From Isotricha intestinalis (Eukaryota > Ciliophora > Litostomatea > Vestibuliferida > Isotrichidae): DNA of 10,820 bases. Both the position numbers and the translations under genes were made by a program. The notes beneath the pieces were generated by a model that saw only the letters and a list, made by a program, of their open reading frames with translations, was not told the origin of the DNA and did not search any database. Below are positions 6,627 through 10,820 of the stretch, piece after piece. Position 1 is the stretch's first letter. Each line of letters begins with the position of its first letter. The stretch is from contig JAJJLU010004644.1 of the NCBI GenBank assembly GCA_023807065.1, forward strand, positions 1 through 10,820. Reading direction: 5' to 3'.

Positions 6627-8294
6627 ATGTCAAAGCAATATGTAATAGGTTTAGACTTTGGAAGTGATTCAGTCCGTGCTCTCCTGGCAAATGCATATTC
6701 CGGAGAAGAAATAGCACATGAAGTATGTTTTTATCCTCGTTGGCAAAAGATGTTATATTCGAATCCTGCTGAACAACAATTTCGTCACCATCCCTTAGAC
6801 TATATTGAATCAATGACGGAAGCAATAGCAAAATTGACAAAAAAATATAAAGACATTGCTTCAGATGTAGTAGCCCTTGCAATGGACACGACAGCATCTA
6901 CTCCTGTCTTTGTGGATGAACATCTCACCCCTCTTTCCTTGACCGATAAATACAAAGAAGATCCAGATGCAATGTTCATTCTCTGGAAGGATCATACCGC
7001 ATGGAAAGAATCGAATGAAATAAATGAAGCTTTACAAAAAAGTCAAGTTAATTATGCAAGAGAAATGGGTAATTATTATACACCTGAAGGTTACTGGGCT
7101 AAAGTATTACATATATTAAGAACTAATAAAAATATAAGAAAAGATGCTTATTCTTGTATTGAATTATGTGATTATTTACCTGCTTTACTAACTGGATGTA
7201 CTAATATGAAAGATATTAAATGTGGACATTGTATTGCAGGAGTTAAAATGATGTATTCTGTTGATTGGAATGGTTTTCCTCCTGAAAATTTCTTCAAAGA
7301 TATTGATCCTTTATTAATTCCAATATTAAAGACTTTACCAAAGGAAAATTACACTTGTGATACAGCAGCTGGAAAATTAACAAAAGAATGGGCAAAAAAA
7401 TTGGGATTAAATGAAGGGATACTTATAGGAGTTGGAAATGTGGATTCTCATTCTGGTGGAGTAGGTGGTGGAGTATGTTATGGTACTCTAGTTATGAGTT
7501 TTGGTACTAGTGCCGGTTACATGACAGTAATGCCAAAGAAGGAAATGGAAGGAGTGACTATTGATGGTGTTTATGGGCAAGTAGATTCTTCAATTCTTCC
7601 TGGAATGATTGGATATGAGTGTGGTCTCTCAGCTATGGGAGATTGTTATGCTTGGTTGAAAAAACTATTAATGTGGAATATAACTTCAGTAGTTGGGAGT
7701 TTAAATTTCTTATCAGCAGAGATTAAAGATAAAATTATTAAAGAAAGTGAAAATTTAGTTTTGTTGAAATTAACAGAAGAATTAGAAAAATTAAAAGTTG
7801 ATGAAAAATTCCCTATTGCAACTGACTGGTTTAATGGTCGTCGATCACCAAAAACAAATAATGCTCTTAAAGCCACAATTACCAACTTGAATTTATCAAC
7901 CAGTTCACCAGAGTTATTCTATTCATTAATTGAAGCTACATGTTTCGCGACAAAAGCAATAATAGATCATTTTGTAAAAAACGGAGTTTTAATAAAGAGG
8001 ATAATCGCAATAGGAGGAGTAGCTGCAAATAGTCCTTATGTAATGCAGTTGATGAGTGATACTATTGGGATGGATATTAATGTAAGTGACTGTAAGCAGG
8101 CAGGGGCATTAGGATCTGTGATACATGCTGCTACGATTGCAGAAATATATCCTACTGTTGAGTCTGGTCAAATGAGTATGTGTAAAAAGGTAGTGAAAGT
8201 TTACAAACCTAGAAAGGAAAAGAAGGAATTTTTAATGAAAAGGTATGAAATGTATAAGGAGATGGAAGCATTTTCTGAAAAGAATTTTAAGTAA
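6627..8294 (+). CDS. araB: L-ribulokinase (FGGY carbohydrate kinase), bacterial type
   Basis: This 555-residue enzyme phosphorylates L-ribulose to L-ribulose 5-phosphate with MgATP, the second step of the bacterial L-arabinose pathway. Length is close to E. coli AraB (566). Diagnostic blocks: GLDFGSDSVRALL (8-20, nucleotide-binding start of FGGY kinases), FYPRWQKM, QQFRHHPLDYIESM, LWKDHTAW (119-126), the catalytic-base region with Asp273 in VGNVDSHSGG, FGTSAGY, DWFNGRRSP (400-408), and the second nucleotide-binding block IGGVAANSPYV starting near 462. No transit or signal peptide is visible, so it is probably cytosolic. Araban/arabinoxylan use in a plant-rich gut fits. No araA or araD is in the window. 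Horizontal transfer from bacteria is inferred: it is bacterial in type, intronless and far less A/T-rich than its surroundings, most strongly in the first 130 codons. Confidence 0.95.
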   Translation: MSKQYVIGLDFGSDSVRALLANAYSGEEIAHEVCFYPRWQKMLYSNPAEQQFRHHPLDYIESMTEAIAKLTKKYKDIASDVVALAMDTTASTPVFVDEHLTPLSLTDKYKEDPDAMFILWKDHTAWKESNEINEALQKSQVNYAREMGNYYTPEGYWAKVLHILRTNKNIRKDAYSCIELCDYLPALLTGCTNMKDIKCGHCIAGVKMMYSVDWNGFPPENFFKDIDPLLIPILKTLPKENYTCDTAAGKLTKEWAKKLGLNEGILIGVGNVDSHSGGVGGGVCYGTLVMSFGTSAGYMTVMPKKEMEGVTIDGVYGQVDSSILPGMIGYECGLSAMGDCYAWLKKLLMWNITSVVGSLNFLSAEIKDKIIKESENLVLLKLTEELEKLKVDEKFPIATDWFNGRRSPKTNNALKATITNLNLSTSSPELFYSLIEATCFATKAIIDHFVKNGVLIKRIIAIGGVAANSPYVMQLMSDTIGMDINVSDCKQAGALGSVIHAATIAEIYPTVESGQMSMCKKVVKVYKPRKEKKEFLMKRYEMYKEMEAFSEKNFK

Positions 8295-8517
8295 AATTTA
8301 AAGCTTTTAATTATGTTTTTGGTATTATGTATTTAATTTCTTTTTTATTTTTTATTTTTAATATTTTTTAACAAAAATTTGAAAGTTTTTATTGGGTTGA
8401 AAAAATTTTTTATTTGTTTTATTTTTTTTAAATATTGTTTTGATAAGTAAAAATGAAATTTTAATTTAATATATCATTTTATAAATATATATAATAAAAA
8501 ATGATTAATATTATTAA

Positions 8518-9795
8518 ATGAGAATAAACATTTTATTTATTATAATATTTACTCTATCAAAAGTAAATGTTAAAAAAATTAAAATAAATTTTGAAAGAAA
8601 AAGAAATGAAAATTCAAAAACATATTTTATGGAAGAGTATTTATGGAATAATATAATAACAAAACTGAAAGTTGGTTCAAATAAAAAAGAAATAAATTTT
8701 TCTATAAGACTCCAAGAATATCCTTTAATTTTAATAGGAGAAAAGACAATTACTAAATATGAAAAATACAATTCTTCATTATCAAAAAGTTATAAAAAAT
8801 TAAATGAAAAAAATATTTTAAGTTCATTTACTTTTTATTCAAATTCAACTTTATCAGAAGAAAATTTTTTTATAGAAAACAATAATTTAAATTTACAATT
8901 TTTATTAACTAATGAAATTGACATCGATTCTGGAATAAAAGAAATTGGGATAATTGGTTTAGGAATTCAAGATCCTACTTTAAATCATAATTTAATAAAA
9001 GATACTAATTTAATATTTCAATTAAAGAAAAATAATTTAATTTCTAATTTGATTTTTACTATTAAATTTATAAATGATTTTCAAGGAGAAATTATTCTTG
9101 GAGAAAATAATTATAATATTTATGATAATAAAAAAAATTTAGAAGGATTTAATTTTATTAAAACAGAAAATTTAAATGGTATTTTTTTTTGGGGAATAAA
9201 TTTTGATGAAATATATATAAATAATAATATAATTGATTATGATGTTGTTGTTAAATTTAAAATTGAATTAAATATTATTAAACCAAATTCTCAAGTTTTA
9301 GAATATTTAAAAAAAATGTTTTTTGATGATTTAACTAAAGACAAAAATTGTTTTATTAATGAATTAAATGAAGAAAATGATTATTATTATTCTTGTAATA
9401 AAAATATTGATATAAAAAAATTTCCTCAAATTAAATTTTATTTAAAACCTTTTCAACAAGAATTTATTTTAAATTATAATGATTTAATTATTGAAAATAA
9501 TAATTTATATTATTTTTTAATTATTTTTAGAAATTATCCTCAAGGATTTGAAGTTGGATTTCCTTTTATGAAAAAATATTATTTTTTATTTGATTATGAT
9601 AAAAAATTAATTGGAATTTTTAAAGAAGGAAATCAAAGATTTAATTATTTTAATTTCCTTGTTATTTTTTTCGTTATTATTATTATTATTTTAATCCTAT
9701 ATTATATTTATTATTTTAGAAAAGAAAATAGAAGAAAAAGAATTAATGAAGTTGAAGATAATTATGATTATATTCCTCATAATTTAATGGGATAA
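8518..9795 (+). CDS. Membrane-anchored pepsin-fold protein, catalytically inactive
   Basis: The 425-residue protein starts with a hydrophobic signal (about 3-14, INILFIIIFTLS) and has one transmembrane helix near 378-400 followed by a basic stop-transfer stretch KENRRKR, so it is a type I membrane protein. The body follows the A1 (pepsin) fold: an opening strand near NNIITKLKVGS, IGIIGLGIQDP (the hydrophobic-GLG strand of pepsins), a GEIILGENN strand, WGINFDEIYINN, a late Cys pair (CFIN...YYYSC), and FEVGFPFMKKYYFLFDYDKKLIGI near the end of the domain. At the places expected for the two catalytic DTG triads I read SIRLQEY and FKIELNI, so both aspartates are missing. It is probably a pseudoprotease; ligand unknown. 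It lies 223 bp after the ribulokinase gene. Confidence 0.75.
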   Translation: MRINILFIIIFTLSKVNVKKIKINFERKRNENSKTYFMEEYLWNNIITKLKVGSNKKEINFSIRLQEYPLILIGEKTITKYEKYNSSLSKSYKKLNEKNILSSFTFYSNSTLSEENFFIENNNLNLQFLLTNEIDIDSGIKEIGIIGLGIQDPTLNHNLIKDTNLIFQLKKNNLISNLIFTIKFINDFQGEIILGENNYNIYDNKKNLEGFNFIKTENLNGIFFWGINFDEIYINNNIIDYDVVVKFKIELNIIKPNSQVLEYLKKMFFDDLTKDKNCFINELNEENDYYYSCNKNIDIKKFPQIKFYLKPFQQEFILNYNDLIIENNNLYYFLIIFRNYPQGFEVGFPFMKKYYFLFDYDKKLIGIFKEGNQRFNYFNFLVIFFVIIIIILILYYIYYFRKENRRKRINEVEDNYDYIPHNLMG

Positions 9796-10176
9796 TAATT
9801 ATTTATAATAAAGTTAAAAATATTTTAATTTTTTTTTCTTAATATTTATTAAATTTATATTTATGATTTGATAATAAAATTCAAGATATCACTAATATTA
9901 AAATAAATAAATAGAATATTTAAAAAAAGATTCTGATTTCCAGTAAAATAATTGAAATATGAATAATGAGTAAATAGACTAAAATGTTAGTATTGCATCA
10001 AAAGCTAATGTTATAATTAAATTCCTAAAAAAAAAAGAAAAATAATAATTTATTATTCTAAATAAAAATTAAATTAATAAAAAAAATTTTAAATTTTTCA
10101 ATTTGAATTATTTTTATTTCTTTTAAATTAAATAATATCTAATGAAATGCCTTTAATTTTATTGAGTAATATAATT

Positions 10177-10281
10177 TTAAATCAAAAAATGAAAAGACCC
10201 TTTATTTACCTTAATTGCAAAATAAATCGGTTTCCAACATTTTATGAAAAACTGAAATTTAGAAGTGGACCTATTAGACAT
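10177..10281 (-). CDS. Small open frame, possible gene fragment
   Basis: On the minus strand, ATG at 10281-10279 opens 34 codons to TAA at 10179-10177. The reading contains W, C, P and R residues (for example FFIKCWKPIYFAIK), unlike the N/K/I/F runs that random frames give here. A GTAAAT donor-like word follows FAIK, so this could be a first exon, but no acceptor is obvious. I recognise no family. Weak support. Confidence 0.25.
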   Translation of the reverse strand: MSNRSTSKFQFFIKCWKPIYFAIKVNKGSFHFLI

Positions 10282-10548
10282 TTTTAAAAAAAATTAAATA
10301 TGAGAAAACGATAAAAAACAAAAATAATTTTGAATGTGAAAAAAAAATAAGATATTTTTCATCTCAAATTTTATATTTAAATCTAATAATATTTGAAATG
10401 ATTTTTAAGAAATAATTTATGATTTTTATTGAAAAGTTTTTTATGATTTTTAGGAATATTTATAATTCTTTTTATTTTAATGTTGTTTTATGTAGAAATG
10501 ATATTTATAAATAGTAAAATCTCAACTTTTTTCATCTTTTTTTTTTCT

Positions 10549-10641
10549 GAAATTTCTTAAGAATTTACGGAGTCTTATTTTTAGATGGAGGTAATTATGG
10601 ACTAGGTTGTGTTTTTAGATGGTCATCTTCTCAAGATTTTT
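10549..10641 (+). pseudogene. Coding-like fragment without a start
   Basis: A plus-strand frame opens just after a TGA and runs about 30 codons to TAA 10639-10641. It reads as complex protein (FLRIYGVLFLDGGN, then GLGCVFRWSSSQDF) and is more G/C-rich than its surroundings. It has no ATG and no visible flanking exons. It may be a gene relic; the family is not recognised. Confidence 0.25.
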
Positions 10642-10686
10642 AATTATTTGTTAATATCCCCCAACCCTCCTACATTGAATAAAAAA

Positions 10687-10820
10687 AAATAAATAATTTT
10701 TTATAATTAATTCTATGAGTTTTTAAATTAAAAATTCATAAATTAAAAAATTATTTATTTTTCTTAATTATTCATCAATTATAAATGATTTATAATAAAT
10801 AAATAATTTTTTAATTTATG
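10687..10820. repeat. Nested inverted repeats at the right edge
   Basis: The 24-bp arm at 10737-10760 is the perfect reverse complement of 10797-10820, which ends at the window edge. Its 17-bp core (AAATAAATAATTTTTTA) also occurs at 10687-10703, giving a second inverted pair with 10744-10760 and a direct pair with 10797-10813. Between the first pair, about 10713-10740 is itself a near-palindrome. The DNA could fold as alternative hairpins. Confidence 0.75.

Larger units (their letters stand above)
9796..10820. other. AT-rich 3' flank with coding-like relics and inverted repeats
   Basis: Most of this kilobase is A/T runs. Islands of higher complexity are the small minus-strand frame at 10177-10281, the plus-strand stretch at about 10549-10641, and a C-rich patch CCCCCAACCCTCC at 10658-10670 which is odd in this DNA. 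The last 130 bp are nested inverted repeats, listed separately. No full gene is visible. Confidence 0.55.

Noticed and set aside
6571..6897. Minus-strand frame opposite the start of the ribulokinase gene
   Set aside because: It exists because that part of the kinase is G/C-rich and has few stops on the other strand; no motif is visible.
7646..7885. Minus-strand frame inside the ribulokinase gene
   Set aside because: It is antisense to conserved kinase sequence, with no independent support.
8514..8771. Minus-strand frame opposite the signal-peptide end of the pepsin-like gene
   Set aside because: Hydrophobic low-complexity antisense shadow of an A-rich coding region.

Overview
The window is extremely AT-rich eukaryotic DNA: intergenic stretches are almost pure A/T and coding regions only slightly less so. 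It carries well-spaced, mostly intronless genes and a set of 21-32 nt GTA...TAG introns. A Ras gene ending exactly at its CAAX box with TAA, and other genes ending in TAA, argue for the standard stop code. Tiny Paramecium-sized introns, a ciliate-style coiled-coil protein, a membrane-anchored pepsin-like protein and a bacterial-type L-ribulokinase together suggest a ciliate, plausibly an anaerobic gut (rumen-type) ciliate. The organism is an inference; no marker gene is present.

Layout. 1-995: AT-rich flank with a short coding-like relic at the left edge and an 18-bp hairpin. 996-1694 (+): trypsin-like protease domain. 1685-3675 (+): a Q-rich segment in a shifted frame that runs into the main discovery, 1954-3650. 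There, 57 consecutive intron-like elements of 21-32 nt are separated by 56 micro-exons: 53 are exactly 3 nt and three are 6 nt. Joined in the phase set by the upstream exon, the micro-exons give an uninterrupted reading frame with CxxC motifs at both ends (zinc-ribbon-like), and a last exon ending at TAA 3673-3675. The other two phases contain at least ten and at least eight stops. This looks like a protein domain spliced together essentially one codon at a time. The link to the protease domain is damaged by a frameshift near 1680 and an in-frame TAA at 1799-1801, so the locus may be a decaying gene or may contain sequence errors.

4043-5206 (-): coiled-coil protein of unknown role. 5379-5978 (-): Ras-family GTPase with a prenylation motif. 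5979-6626: divergent intergenic region. 6627-8294 (+): L-ribulokinase, most likely acquired from bacteria, with a 5' third that is clearly more GC-rich than the rest. 8518-9795 (+): pepsin-fold type I membrane protein lacking both catalytic aspartates. 9796-10820: AT-rich DNA with two short coding-like relics and a 24-bp inverted repeat reaching the window end.

The genes do not form one pathway. The ribulokinase fits pentose use from plant cell-wall material. The protease-like genes and Ras gene look like members of separate eukaryotic families placed side by side.
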